From Paulinella micropora (lineage: Eukaryota; Cercozoa; Imbricatea; Euglyphida), in contig BJOX01000028.1 of NCBI GenBank assembly GCA_009731375.1, positions 1,425,636 through 1,450,357 on the forward strand: 24,722 nucleotides of DNA, written 5' to 3'. Position 1 is the stretch's first letter, and every line of letters begins with the position of its first letter. Below, one piece after another: positions 8,068-16,565 of this stretch. A model generated the notes under the pieces. That model saw nothing but the letters and a program-made list of their open reading frames with translations. It was not told where the DNA came from and did not search any database. The translations under genes and the position numbers were made by a program.

Positions 8068-9006
8068 TTACTTAAGACTACGAATTTCATTCAACAAAAT
8101 AACAAACAGATCTGGATCAGGAAAGCTAGGATATAAATTAGTTAACATCGTGAATTTTTTTCTGCCTTTTAAAGCAATGCAGCGCTTACTAGAATACGCT
8201 TTCTTTTTCTTCTTTTCTGCATGGCTGTGCGTAACGGGATGAGGTGGTGTTTGATAAATCGTCCCACCGCTGTAACTAGGAAGAGGAACAGGGAAAGAGT
8301 AAGAAAATTGTGGAACTGTAGGGTGCTGGAAAGTTGAACGACACGATGGGCAGACCTGGGCTTGGCCCAGGACTGAAGCTGGTGATGCCTGCATCTGTTG
8401 ATGCATGAGCTCTTGGTGAGTTGGTACAGATGAGATAGGAGTCGGTACCGACGAGATAGGAGGCAGTGAAACTGGTCCAAAATAGTAAGAACTAAGAACT
8501 GCACAGAAATTACAGCATCGTTTTTCAAAATCCTTTTCATCTTCGCTGCTATTTTCCGAAGCAGACCCAGATTCCAAATCAGACTTTTCATGTGTATTGT
8601 TCAGTTTATCTGTTAACTTGTTGATTGCAGCAGCCGCTGCATCCAAGCTTTTAGCTTGTTGGTCCAGCTTATCTCTTATCTTGTTGATGGCACCATCATC
8701 CTGCTTGGCATTTTTTGTCTTTTTGACAGTGCCTAGCTTAAACAAAGGCTTTATTTCCTTTATTACGTCCCGCACTGTGTTCTTTGTTACTTTTTCCAAA
8801 ACTTTTGTTAAATCAGCCGCAGTTGCATGCTCTTGGATTGCAGGGCTAGCATGAGCACCCTCAAATGCTGACTGATCATGATGCTCCTGCGACACGGTGG
8901 CACCAGGCTTTCTTCCCTTGGCTCGACGGACGCGTGCTGGCTTGAGGGTCTCTGGTTGGCAAACGGGCGCCTTCGAAACTCGAAGACACTTCAGTGGCCG
9001 GTCCAT
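8068..9006 (-). CDS. Hypothetical 312-aa protein with coiled coil and proline-rich region
   Basis: The single open frame starts at ATG 9006. The N-terminal ~50 residues are basic (VRRAKGRKPG). Residues ~75-160 are helical and probably coiled coil, with AINKIRDKLDQQAKSLD and AAINKLTDKLNNTHEK in heptad-like spacing, followed by an acidic Ser/Glu patch. Residues ~190-280 are rich in P, S, Q and H, with one C-P-S-C pair and a short repeat ISSVPTPISSVPT; a Lys run (EKKKKKAYSSKR) and a folded-looking tail (TNLYPSFPDPDLFVILL) end it. The make-up suggests a nucleic-acid-associated protein, possibly the first ORF of a transposon. I do not recognise it. It is unlike the compact virus-like genes to its left. 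Confidence 0.5.
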   Translation of the reverse strand: MDRPLKCLRVSKAPVCQPETLKPARVRRAKGRKPGATVSQEHHDQSAFEGAHASPAIQEHATAADLTKVLEKVTKNTVRDVIKEIKPLFKLGTVKKTKNAKQDDGAINKIRDKLDQQAKSLDAAAAAINKLTDKLNNTHEKSDLESGSASENSSEDEKDFEKRCCNFCAVLSSYYFGPVSLPPISSVPTPISSVPTHQELMHQQMQASPASVLGQAQVCPSCRSTFQHPTVPQFSYSFPVPLPSYSGGTIYQTPPHPVTHSHAEKKKKKAYSSKRCIALKGRKKFTMLTNLYPSFPDPDLFVILLNEIRSLK

Positions 9007-9709
9007 CAATTGTGTTTTCGAACTATTAAAAAGATATTATATGACATTGTGATTAGTAACTGGCTGAGATTTCTGTACAGAAGAAATTAATAATTTGATT
9101 ACCATAAATCTTGCACCCATGCAGATAAGGAACGGTTGATGTCGCTGCTCAAATTTGATAGTTCCTCAGGTTTGAATTTCGAAGGAAAAAAATTTCAGTG
9201 ATTGTTCTTGCGACAGCAGGATAGTTTTCTGGTACAACTTGATAATCCTTGTTCACAAACAAGGCTTGCACGTGATGGATATCGCCGTTGTCTCGCAGCT
9301 TGACTGCAAATGCTCCAAAAGCATAACACAAAATCATTTAAAACATATTGTCAAGCGTAATTATTGATTTGTGTGTGTGGGGAAGGGGGTGGCAACCTTA
9401 GCAGAGCCATTCGCGAAAGAGCAATGTGTCCCCATTTCATTATTTCCTATTAACCAAGAATAGAAGCAAAGCACTTGTCATTTGCATGAAACGTAGTGAA
9501 ATGTTTTACCATCGGTTGATTGTGCCGCTGAGAAAAGAATCAGTCTTGGTCGCACTTGACGACCTTGTTTCGCATTGAACTTGTATCGCTAGACCCTGCC
9601 CCTTTTGCGGGTCCTGGTGTGCTCTTGAAGCCATGTGTACTCTGTTTTTATTTCTTCCCCAAAAGATATTTGCAAAGGCAGTTCTAGTGGAGGTGTGTGA
9701 TGAAGAGCG
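9007..9709. other. Non-coding or uncertain stretch
   Basis: It holds only a 62-aa minus-strand ORF (9149-9337, starting MILCYAFGAF) that could be an exon remnant upstream of the 312-aa ORF, but no splice pair or family supports it. Otherwise I see nothing. Confidence 0.4.
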
Positions 9710-10035
9710 TCATTGTTGTTGTTGTTATTGTTATTGTTAATCTTATTATTGTTATTAACGATGTTTTTATTGTTGTTGTTATTGTTGTTGTTGATAATGA
9801 TGATGTCATTAACAAATCAGGTGTTGACGATATTGTGGCTACTGCTGCTCTTGTTGTTTGTTGTTGTTGTTCTTGTTGTTGTTCTAGTTGTTGTTCTAGT
9901 TGTTGTTGTTGTTGTTGTTGTTGTTGGTGTTGTTGTTGCTGCTGCAGCTGTTGTTGTTGTTGTTGTTGTTGTGCTTTGTTGCTGTTATTGCTAGGAGCAG
10001 ATGCTGCTGCTTCAAATTCTGATGCTGTTGCTGCT

Positions 10036-10066
<31 letters not shown>

Positions 10067-10256
10067 TTGGTGTTGTTGTTTTTGTTGTTGTTGCTGTTAG
10101 TACTGCTGTTGTTGCTGCTGTTGCTGTTGTTGTGGTTGTTGTTGTGATATCTGTTGCGGCTGTTGTTGGTTGTTGTTGGTTGTTGTTGGTTGTTGTTGGT
10201 ACCGGTACCTGTTGTACATGTTATAATTAACGTTGGTTGTTGTTGGTTGTTAGTTG
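9710..10256. repeat. Long (GTT/AAC)n microsatellite
   Basis: About 540 bases built almost wholly of GTT, with GCT, ATT and GAT variants, ending in tandem GGTTGTTGTT decamers, a perfect palindrome GGTACCGGTACC (~10199-10210) and further GTTGTTGGTT units. Open frames across it (Val/Leu/Cys runs on one strand, Asn/Gln/Ser runs on the other) follow from the triplet repeat. A real Asn/Gln-rich minus-strand protein cannot be fully excluded. Confidence 0.9.
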
Positions 10257-10800
10257 TTGGTGGAAGCATGTTTTCTTGGGCGCAGTTTATCTCCACGATC
10301 ACTTTTGAGCATGATGGTGTCTTGACTCTCGAGTACCAGAAATTGGGTTGGTCACAAGACCAGCTCAATTTCCCACCTTTTTTGGCCAATTTCCCAGAGG
10401 AAATAGGAAGGAATTCCTATTTTCCGCAATGGATGCCGAAGTATTTCCCTTTTCTTGAACTTCAACTGAACTAACAAATTTTCCACCATACACGTTTCGT
10501 CGCTTCAATCATCTGCTGGACACATCATGACATCAAGTAAGTATAAATTGGTTAGGCATAGTGTGTCTGTTCAACCAAACTTCGCTTTTAACTGAAATAT
10601 TTGCACTCTGCACTTTGTGGTAATTTGCTTTCTCTTCACTTTTCTTTGGTAACCTTTTCGCATTAAAGAAACGTATACGCACAAACATATACACACAAAC
10701 ACATACGCACTAAGACATACACGTTGCACACAAAAAAATGTGCTTAAACACATAGTTAAATACATGTACACACCAAAAAAAAATTAAATACAGTGTCACA
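10257..10800. other. Non-coding stretch between microsatellites
   Basis: It contains a 68-codon open stretch (ATG 10268 to TAA near 10474), including SQDQLNFPPFLANFPEE, with no family match that I can name, and ACACAA-rich low-complexity DNA from about 10675. No supported gene. Confidence 0.4.
10399..10425. repeat. Imperfect inverted repeat
   Basis: GGAAATAGGAA and TTCCTATTTTCC flank GGAA; the arms match except for one extra base. It may be a hairpin or the remnant of a small element. Confidence 0.5.
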
Positions 10801-10946
10801 TATGTATGTATGTATGTATTACATACATATGTATGTATGTATGTTATGTTTTTTATGTTATGTTATTATGTTATGTTATGTTATGTTATGTTATGTGTTA
10901 TGTTATGTTATGTTATGTTATGTTATGATATGTTATGTTATGTTAG

Positions 10947-10984
<38 letters not shown>

Positions 10985-11075
10985 AACACGCACACACGCA
11001 CACACACAAACACACACAAACACACACACACACTCAGTCTCTCTCTCTCTCTCTCAGTCTCTCTCTCTCTTCTTC
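10801..11075. repeat. Compound microsatellite: TATG, TTATG, CT, CA, CT blocks
   Basis: In order: TATG tetramers containing a short ACATACAT inversion (10801-~10846), about 18 TTATG pentamers (~10847-10945), CT dimers (~10946-10966), CA dimers with CAAACA variants (~10967-11034), and CT dimers again (~11036-11075). Five different repeat classes abut with almost no unique sequence between them. Confidence 0.9.
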
Positions 11076-11510
11076 TTCTTCGCTTTTATTGAGAGAACAA
11101 TTTTACAATCGGGCTCAGGGAACGTCCACGTGAAAAGTATAGCTAGTAAGTTATACCTTTATCTAAGGTGGAAACCTAGTTATTCAGTTGATCGTATTAA
11201 AGGAAAATATTAAATTTGTATTTAGCGGCTTGGCATTATATATATCTAGTATTAATATTATTAATATTAATATTTATATTTAGATATGTTCAGTAGTGAT
11301 AATATTATATTATGATATGAATATATATGTTATTGTAAAAGTGTAGTAGTTTATGTCTGGCGGCCCCCCCCCCCCTCTTTTCTTTTTCGTGAGAAAAAGT
11401 GAAAGAGAGAGGAGGAAGTTGGGGCTGTGCGTGGTTGACCATATACGTTGGCTGATCCGGGGAGTTCTCCTTCAAGTAGCAGACAGGGGAGCAAACTTGT
11501 TGTTCCATCG
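11076..11510. other. AT-rich non-coding stretch before the LINE tail
   Basis: It holds TATATA/TTAATATTAA low-complexity DNA (11240-11335), a poly-C run near 11366 and a purine block. No gene is supported. Confidence 0.5.
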
Positions 11511-12118
11511 TTTTTTTTTTTTTTTTTTTTTGCGAGTGTTTATATTTATATATATTATGATGTTTGTTGATGTTTGAGTAGGTATGTCATTAGTGCTGTT
11601 TTGAATGGTTTTATTTTTGTTTCATCTGTTATATTTTTTGGGATTGATTTCCATTGATCAGCGAAGATCTTGGTGAGATATGGGTCTTTGTGATTGACAA
11701 AGAGGCTGCTGATAGTTGAGTATCGCGTTTTTTATGAATGTATGGTATTGATTGGGGTAAAGGTGTTATTGTGGAGTGGTCTGTTGAGGTGTTTTTTAGG
11801 GTAAATGAATGGGTGATTTTCTATGCTTACACGGAGTGTATATAGGTGGGTGATGTCAAGTAGTTTCAGTTGGTTTAGTATTGGTTTGGTGTGCGCGCGG
11901 TAATGCGTTTTTGCGATTATTCTGATTATTTTTTATGTATTTTTATGAGTGGTTGTATGTATTTCTTTTTGTTGTCATGCATCCCCCAGATAGAGATGTT
12001 TTGTATGAGGTGTGGGTATATGTGTGTGTAGTATAATTGTTTCATTGTTTTTATGTTTAGATATCTTTTAGCATAAAGCAATGAGTTGATTGTGGGTTGG
12101 AGTTTACGGATTATGTTA
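11511..12118 (-). mobile_element. 3' end of a non-LTR retrotransposon (LINE) with poly(A) tail
   Basis: Read on the minus strand, the sequence encodes the segment after the reverse-transcriptase core of Jockey/CR1-type LINEs: YTHIYPHLIQNISIWG, then a K-(I)-H-K-K/I-I-R-I-I stretch, then an L-x-x-L-x-I-T-H-L-Y pattern and a final helical end. The frame changes in an A-run near 11935, and a stop lies near 11733 with the frame open again after it, so the copy is dead. A run of 21 T on the plus strand (11511-11531) is the poly(A) tail. The 5' side is cut by the assembly gap at 12119, so neither full length nor target-site duplication can be tested. Confidence 0.8.
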
Positions 12119-12128
12119 NNNNNNNNNN
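12119..12128. other. Assembly gap (10 N)
   Basis: Ten unresolved bases interrupt the LINE. A short fixed-length N run usually marks a scaffold join of unknown true size. The DNA on its right is richer in G/C homopolymers than anything on its left. Confidence 0.98.
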
Positions 12129-12257
12129 ATTCATTTCGCCCGCGAAGAGGGAGAGGGGGGGGGGAGAGAAACCTGTTCTTGCGCAGACATCCCCCCAATG
12201 TCAAAATGTTTGTAAGCTGACAGGCTGTTTCAGCCTTTACTTTACTTCTTCGGGACA

Positions 12258-12470
12258 CACACCAACACACACACATACATTCACACAAATTCACACACAG
12301 ACACACACACAAACACAAATTCACACACAGACACAGACACACAAACACACACACAAACACAAATTCACACACAGACACAAATTCACACACAGACACAAAT
12401 TCACACACAGACACATACACAAACACGCACACACACGCACACACACAGATAGACACCCACATGCACACAA
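12258..12470. repeat. CA-rich minisatellite with an 18-nt unit
   Basis: CA dimers are interspersed with the unit ACACAAATTCACACACAG, which occurs three times in perfect tandem at about 12355-12412 and in scattered copies before it. A related CA block containing CAAATTCACACAC recurs at 13199-13236, so the two flank the palindrome array. Confidence 0.85.
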
Positions 12471-12559
12471 ACGTTCAAAAACTCCATTGACACACACAGG
12501 GTGTACCTTTGATCCAACAGAGAGGGGGGGGGGCCAACCCTGCAGAGAGGCCGACATCA

Positions 12560-13050
12560 TTGAGCTCAATGTTGGCTCAATGTTGGCACTTGACAGCATT
12601 GGGCAAAACCAATGTTGACAGCATTGAGCAAAGCCAATGTCAACATTGGGTTTGCGCAATTCTGCCAACATTGGGTTTGCCCAACGATGTAGGTGCGGCC
12701 CCCCCATCCCTTCGACAGCCCATTGGGCGAACCCAATTCTGCCAACATTGGGTTTGCCCAATGCTGCCAACATTGGGTTTGCCCAATGATTTCGGCATCG
12801 CAGGCCCCCCTTCGATTACAGCACATTGAGCAAAACCAATGTTGGCAACATTGGGGTTGCGCAATTCTGCCAACATTGGGTTTGCCCAATGATTTCGGCA
12901 TCGCAGGCCCTCCCCTCGATTACAGCCCATTGGGCGAATCCAATGCTGCCAACATTGGGTTTGCGCAATGGCGAGCCCATTGTGCACACCCCCGGATTGG
13001 CCACCTCTGCCGCAACCAATGTTGACAGCATTGAGCGAAGCCAAAAGACT
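12560..13050. repeat. Array of short palindromes (CATTGGG-TTTG-CCCAATG type)
   Basis: The core CATTGGGTTTGCCCAATG is a 7-bp-stem, 4-base-loop hairpin. Complete or one-base-variant copies, on either strand, recur more than ten times, mostly joined as CTGCCAACATTGGG. A longer unit is laid over this: the block GCCCAATGATTTCGGCATCG starts at 12781 and again at 12884 (103 bases apart), and TTCGA...CAGC.CATTG blocks recur near 12711, 12811 and 12915. The long frames across the array have peptide repeats that simply follow the DNA repeat, so I do not call it coding. A related sequence (AACATTGCGCAGCCCAATGT) lies at about 16653-16672, upstream of the intact MYND gene. Confidence 0.9.
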
Positions 13051-13240
13051 GGAGAGGGGGGGCTCTGCATAGAGCCTTTAGTTGCCTTTACTAGAACGGG
13101 GAGAGGGTTGCAGCGGGGGAAAAAGTGTAGGTAAGGTTTTTTTTCGCAGACAAACAACACACACAGACACACGCGTACACAGTCAACTCTCCTTTTTTTA
13201 CACACACACACACACACACGCAAATTCACACACGTACACG

Positions 13241-13430
13241 TGGCTGAGAGCGAACAAGAACGGTCAGAGCTGGCCGTGCTCGCTCTTCCAGTGTGCCTTC
13301 TGGCACTCCCGGCCGCAGTACGTAGAGGTAACGGGCACACTTGCGGAAACGTACCTCTGCCGACGGCGGCGGCTGCTTTTGCAGTGAGCAATCATCGTTA
13401 TAACAATTGTCGGCCTGCGACAAGGAGCAA
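13241..13430 (-). pseudogene. Decayed MYND zinc-finger gene copy
   Basis: This minus-strand stretch aligns by eye with the N-terminal half of the intact MYND gene at 15966-16565. Both contain VRFRKCAR and, in the second part, CQKAHWK-x-EHG. The copy has lost five bases at about 13326 (CTCTATGCTACGTAC in the intact gene against CTCTACGTAC here), which shifts the frame inside the zinc finger. One zinc cysteine (CARCLY) is tyrosine here, and the last zinc cysteine codon is replaced by TGA. Similarity continues about 60 bases upstream of the start (GAGCAAAAA..., TTTCTGAA...), so the duplication included the 5' flank. No start codon matches the intact one. Confidence 0.8.
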
Positions 13431-13605
13431 AAACAAAAAAAAGGCAATTTCTGAATGTATTGTCGACTGCCTTTTCTTTCCTCCCTTTCTTGAGTGCATT
13501 TGTGTGTGTGTGAGTGAGTGATTCTTTATGATCTCGTGTGATTATCTGTGTCTCCCTCCCTCTCCTCCTGTCTTCTTGAACAGCGGGGCCAAAGAAGCCA
13601 GCACC

Positions 13606-13746
13606 ATGAGCACTACCGCCGCCACCACGGCCCAGGCCGACCAGACAGAACGCAGGCCCGACCCTTCCCCAACCTCTTCTCCGTTGCGCAAGAAGGCGCG
13701 CCTGCCATCTCCGCCGACCGCTAGCAGGCCTGTGCTGGCGGAATAA
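13606..13746 (+). pseudogene. Short stub ORF, possible N-terminus of a lost gene
   Basis: ATG 13606 opens a 46-aa Thr/Pro/Ser-rich peptide with a basic patch (LRKKARLPSPP), ending at TAA 13744-13746. The same frame then stays open for 36 more codons, starting DLVLITRGNDTVAF, to a second stop near 13857. A disordered, Pro-rich N-terminus followed by a D-L-V-L strand is how some virus BTB-type proteins begin, but the match is too short to rely on. It may be a truncated gene, or chance coding in GC-rich DNA. Position and base use fit the GC-rich block. Confidence 0.3.
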
Positions 13747-14209
13747 GACCTGGTCCTGATTACGCGTGGGAACGACACGGTTGCCTTCTGTGCCCCAGCG
13801 CCGCCGCCGTCGGGCCTGTTGGAAAAAAATCCGCCTAGACAGAAGTCGAGGCCTTAGGCCAAAGAGTTCAAGAGGTTAGCGCGTACAAAATGTCAAAGCT
13901 TTAGTAAAAAAAAACATGTCGTTTACTTCTCTTAATGAATACAAGGTTGCCAAAGCACGGACGGGCAGCCGCCGAATAGCAACAGCGCTAGCGTGTGTAT
14001 TCAGCCAAAACCCCCCCCCGCCCTGCTGTCGCCAGTCTGTCCGTGCCGGTGCTCTTTTTTTTCCACTGGGGGGTCGGTGCGCCCGTGCCTTGGCAAGTGG
14101 GGGGGGGGGCAAGAATGCACTGGCACCGGCCACACTCCCCTCGCCAGAAAAAAACAATCTCCGGCCAGGCGGGCTTTTTTTTGTGCCAAAAAAGAAGTCT
14201 TGCCACGCC

Positions 14210-15886
14210 ATGCACCAGGCAAGAAAGAAACGTGGTAGCCGCCACCGCCGCCGCGCGGCGGGACAGTGGGCGCTACTTGAACGGGCGGCCCGCCAGCCAG
14301 CTTGGTTTCCCGGGCTGTTCGAGCTGTGCCTGGCCCACTGTCCCGACGCGCGGGTCTTGGTGCGGGCCGGGCTGCAGTTCTTTGAGCAACACCCGCCGCC
14401 GCGCCCGCCGGCGCGCCCGCGGTTCGAGAGTCTCCTGCGGCTGGTGGCGAACCAACCCTGGCACGACGACCTCGACACGCTCCGCCGCGTCGTGGTGCTG
14501 CTGGAGGGCGGGCATTTGCAGTGGGTAGACCTCGGCGCCAGGGCCAGGCTGCTGGCGCACGACCTGCCGAACGCCGACTTCAACGCGTTGTTCGACCGCG
14601 ACCCCGTGTGCGTTCTGACAGTAGCACATGACAATCGCGAGCTCAGGCAAAGTTGCCGGCTCGCGAGCGCGCGCCGACAGGCAGTCCACGACGTGCTGAA
14701 CGATTTCGAGCGAACCTTGCGCTGGGCGCTCGAGTGGCCCGGCGCCGGCGAGCCGTTGGTGCCCTGCCGGCGCTGGCCCGTGCTGGGCGCCAATGTATCT
14801 GCCGGGCGCTGTTACGTCGCGACCGGGCGCTGGTCCATAGCTAGGCTGCACTGGCTGGCGCTGGGACTCTCGACGTTGGCGACTAGGCAGGACAGACTCG
14901 GCGGCGTGGGGCTACCATCGGCGGCCGCCGCGTTCGCCTGGAGCTACGCGGCGGCCCGCACACACTACGCCTTTGCCGGCTGCGACGTCGACACCAGCGC
15001 CCCGCTGACCCTGCACTATGTGCTGGCTCGGTGGCCGCGCGTGCTGGGCTGGGACGATGCCATCGTTGTCGCACCCGATCACGCCTGGGTGCTGCGGTGG
15101 TGGCTGCGCGCCATAGGCGACGTAGGGCGGTTCGATTGGCAGCGCAACGTGGGCTTCAGGAACGGCCGCGTGTTCTTCGGGCTGGGCTTGCTGGCGTCGT
15201 GGGACCCACGTTTGGGCACCGGCATCGGCGCCAGCGGCAACGTTGTGCTGCGGAAGCTGCACGAGTTCCGGTACGGACATGCCCGGCCGTTCGCCAAGTT
15301 GTGCCCGCGCAGGATCCTTTGGGATCTCGACGAGGCGACGACCACTCTTACATCTGAGGACCTAAGACAGTACAGCACGTTCCTCGTCAGCCGGCGCTCG
15401 GTCGACACGCGTTTACACTGCGTAGTCTGGTTCGCGAATGCCGGCCGCTGGCACTACTACAACCCCGACAGGCCCGCTACGCTGTTCGAGCGCGGCTGTC
15501 TGGCCGAGACACTAACCGGCTGTCTGTCTGTTCGGCCGCAGGTTCAGGCAGAAGATGCGGGGGGCACGCCCGACCAGGACGGCAGCGAGCGCAGCTGCTT
15601 CTTGCTGTCGTTGGCCCGGGCGCTGATGGTCGCGCACAGCCACGACCCCGGGGACCTGTCGTACAACAGACGAATCGGCCACCCCTGGCTGCTACTGGTG
15701 TCCTCTATCTGGCGGGGCCTGCTGCTGAAGGACGAGGAGAGGGCCCTGTGGCTGACGAACGGGCCTACCCGCGCTGAAATGTTACAGAGGCTGTTCGCGC
15801 CGCTGGCTTGCCGCGCACCTGACTTCAAAGGGCTGGGCGCGCGGGTGAGAGAGTGTTCCGGCAGGAACGGGGCGGTAGTAGAGTGA
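14210..15886 (+). CDS. Putative adenain/Ulp1-like cysteine protease (558 aa)
   Basis: The frame is open from ATG 13916, but 13916-14209 is full of homopolymers (C9, G10, T8, A6) like the intergenic DNA of this block, so I prefer ATG 14210 (MHQARKKRGS). The N-terminal ~400 residues are Trp- and Arg-rich and unrecognised. The C-terminal part reads RLHCVVWF...GRWHYYNPD...Q..GSERSCFLLSLA. With the preferred start, H403 to D420 is 17 residues and Q456 to C463 is 7; adenovirus protease has His, acid 17 later, and Gln 7 before Cys, with similar strand-loop-helix context. The usual HW and CG pairs are HC and CF here. Inference: a processing or de-ubiquitin/SUMO-type protease of a large DNA virus. The ORF itself is certain; the enzyme call is moderate. 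It ends 79 bases from the convergent MYND gene. Confidence 0.6.
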   Translation: MHQARKKRGSRHRRRAAGQWALLERAARQPAWFPGLFELCLAHCPDARVLVRAGLQFFEQHPPPRPPARPRFESLLRLVANQPWHDDLDTLRRVVVLLEGGHLQWVDLGARARLLAHDLPNADFNALFDRDPVCVLTVAHDNRELRQSCRLASARRQAVHDVLNDFERTLRWALEWPGAGEPLVPCRRWPVLGANVSAGRCYVATGRWSIARLHWLALGLSTLATRQDRLGGVGLPSAAAAFAWSYAAARTHYAFAGCDVDTSAPLTLHYVLARWPRVLGWDDAIVVAPDHAWVLRWWLRAIGDVGRFDWQRNVGFRNGRVFFGLGLLASWDPRLGTGIGASGNVVLRKLHEFRYGHARPFAKLCPRRILWDLDEATTTLTSEDLRQYSTFLVSRRSVDTRLHCVVWFANAGRWHYYNPDRPATLFERGCLAETLTGCLSVRPQVQAEDAGGTPDQDGSERSCFLLSLARALMVAHSHDPGDLSYNRRIGHPWLLLVSSIWRGLLLKDEERALWLTNGPTRAEMLQRLFAPLACRAPDFKGLGARVRECSGRNGAVVE

Positions 15887-15965
15887 CGAGCCCGACTTTT
15901 TTCAAAAATCTTGCTGTGAACGCAGCGAGTTCGTTTGTTTAATAACAAAACAAAAAAGCGTCTTT

Positions 15966-16565
15966 TCATCCCACTAACCACAACAACATCACCGCGGAAG
16001 CGGTCTGCCAGTACATGTACTGAGCGCCCTCGTCAGCTTCGTTGGCGATCGTCGGCCCGTCAAACAGACGAACGAAGGGCGCCTCTACCATCAGCAGCCG
16101 GTGAGGGTGGTTATGTCCGCGCTGCTGCTGCAATTGGAAAACCGGCACGCCGGCCACCATGCAGCGCAGTCTTTCCCAGGCCGGACGCAGCAACACAGAC
16201 GCCGACACGTAGCGGCGCCTCTCGGTGCCGTCCGGGGCCAGGCACACGTACACTACCCCGCCCTGCTCGCCGAGCGGCGCCAACGACACTAGTTCGCGGT
16301 TGAGCGCGTCGCCTTTTTCTTTCCTGATGAAGGACATGTACGCGTTCAGGCGCCGGTGTTGAGTCGCGAACAAGGAGCCCTCGCGGCAGAGCCGGCCGTG
16401 CTCGCCCTTCCAGTGTGCCTTCTGGCACTTTTGGCTGCAGTACGTAGCATAGAGGCAGCGGGCACACTTGCGGAAACGTACGTCGGCCGGCTGATGGTGG
16501 AGCGGGCAACTCTCATGATAACATCTGTCGATCAGGTTGCGGGCCATTTTGCCTGCTGTGGACAT
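15966..16565 (-). CDS. MYND-type zinc-finger protein (199 aa)
   Basis: MYND fingers bind two zinc ions and usually mediate protein contacts. From ATG 16565 the ligands are C15-x4-C20, C34-x2-C37, C43-x3-C47, H56-x3-C60, a complete MYND pattern with the typical YC-S-x-x-C-Q-K-x-H-W core. A second Met six codons later is an alternative start. Residues ~65-199 form a Cys-poor domain (LVSLAPLGEQGGVVYVCLAPDG, then ERLRCMVAGVPVF) without a known match. Stand-alone MYND proteins occur in multigene families in pandoravirus-type genomes and are common in eukaryotes. A decayed duplicate lies at 13241-13430. It converges with the protease-like gene and is tail-to-head with the secreted-protein gene on its right. 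Confidence 0.85.
   Translation of the reverse strand: MSTAGKMARNLIDRCYHESCPLHHQPADVRFRKCARCLYATYCSQKCQKAHWKGEHGRLCREGSLFATQHRRLNAYMSFIRKEKGDALNRELVSLAPLGEQGGVVYVCLAPDGTERRRYVSASVLLRPAWERLRCMVAGVPVFQLQQQRGHNHPHRLLMVEAPFVRLFDGPTIANEADEGAQYMYWQTASAVMLLWLVG

Noticed and set aside
9697-10230. 177-aa Val/Cys-rich and 125-aa Asn/Gln-rich frames
   Set aside because: They are translations of a GTT/AAC microsatellite; any frame through it stays open.
12566-13044. Long minus- and plus-strand frames with repeated peptides across the palindrome array
   Set aside because: The peptide repeats follow the DNA repeat in several frames and both strands; there is no start context, no domain and no codon bias.
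12560-13050. CRISPR array
   Set aside because: Repeats are separated by more copies of the same motif, not by unique spacers of equal length, and no cas-like gene is present.
13916-14209. N-terminal extension of the protease-like ORF
   Set aside because: It contains C9, G10, T8 and A6 runs typical of the intergenic DNA of this block; the ATG at 14210 is the better start, though the longer form is not excluded.
13876-14793. Minus-strand 305-aa Arg/Ser-rich frame
   Set aside because: It overlaps the protease-like gene in antisense, crosses homopolymer intergenic DNA and has no recognisable feature.
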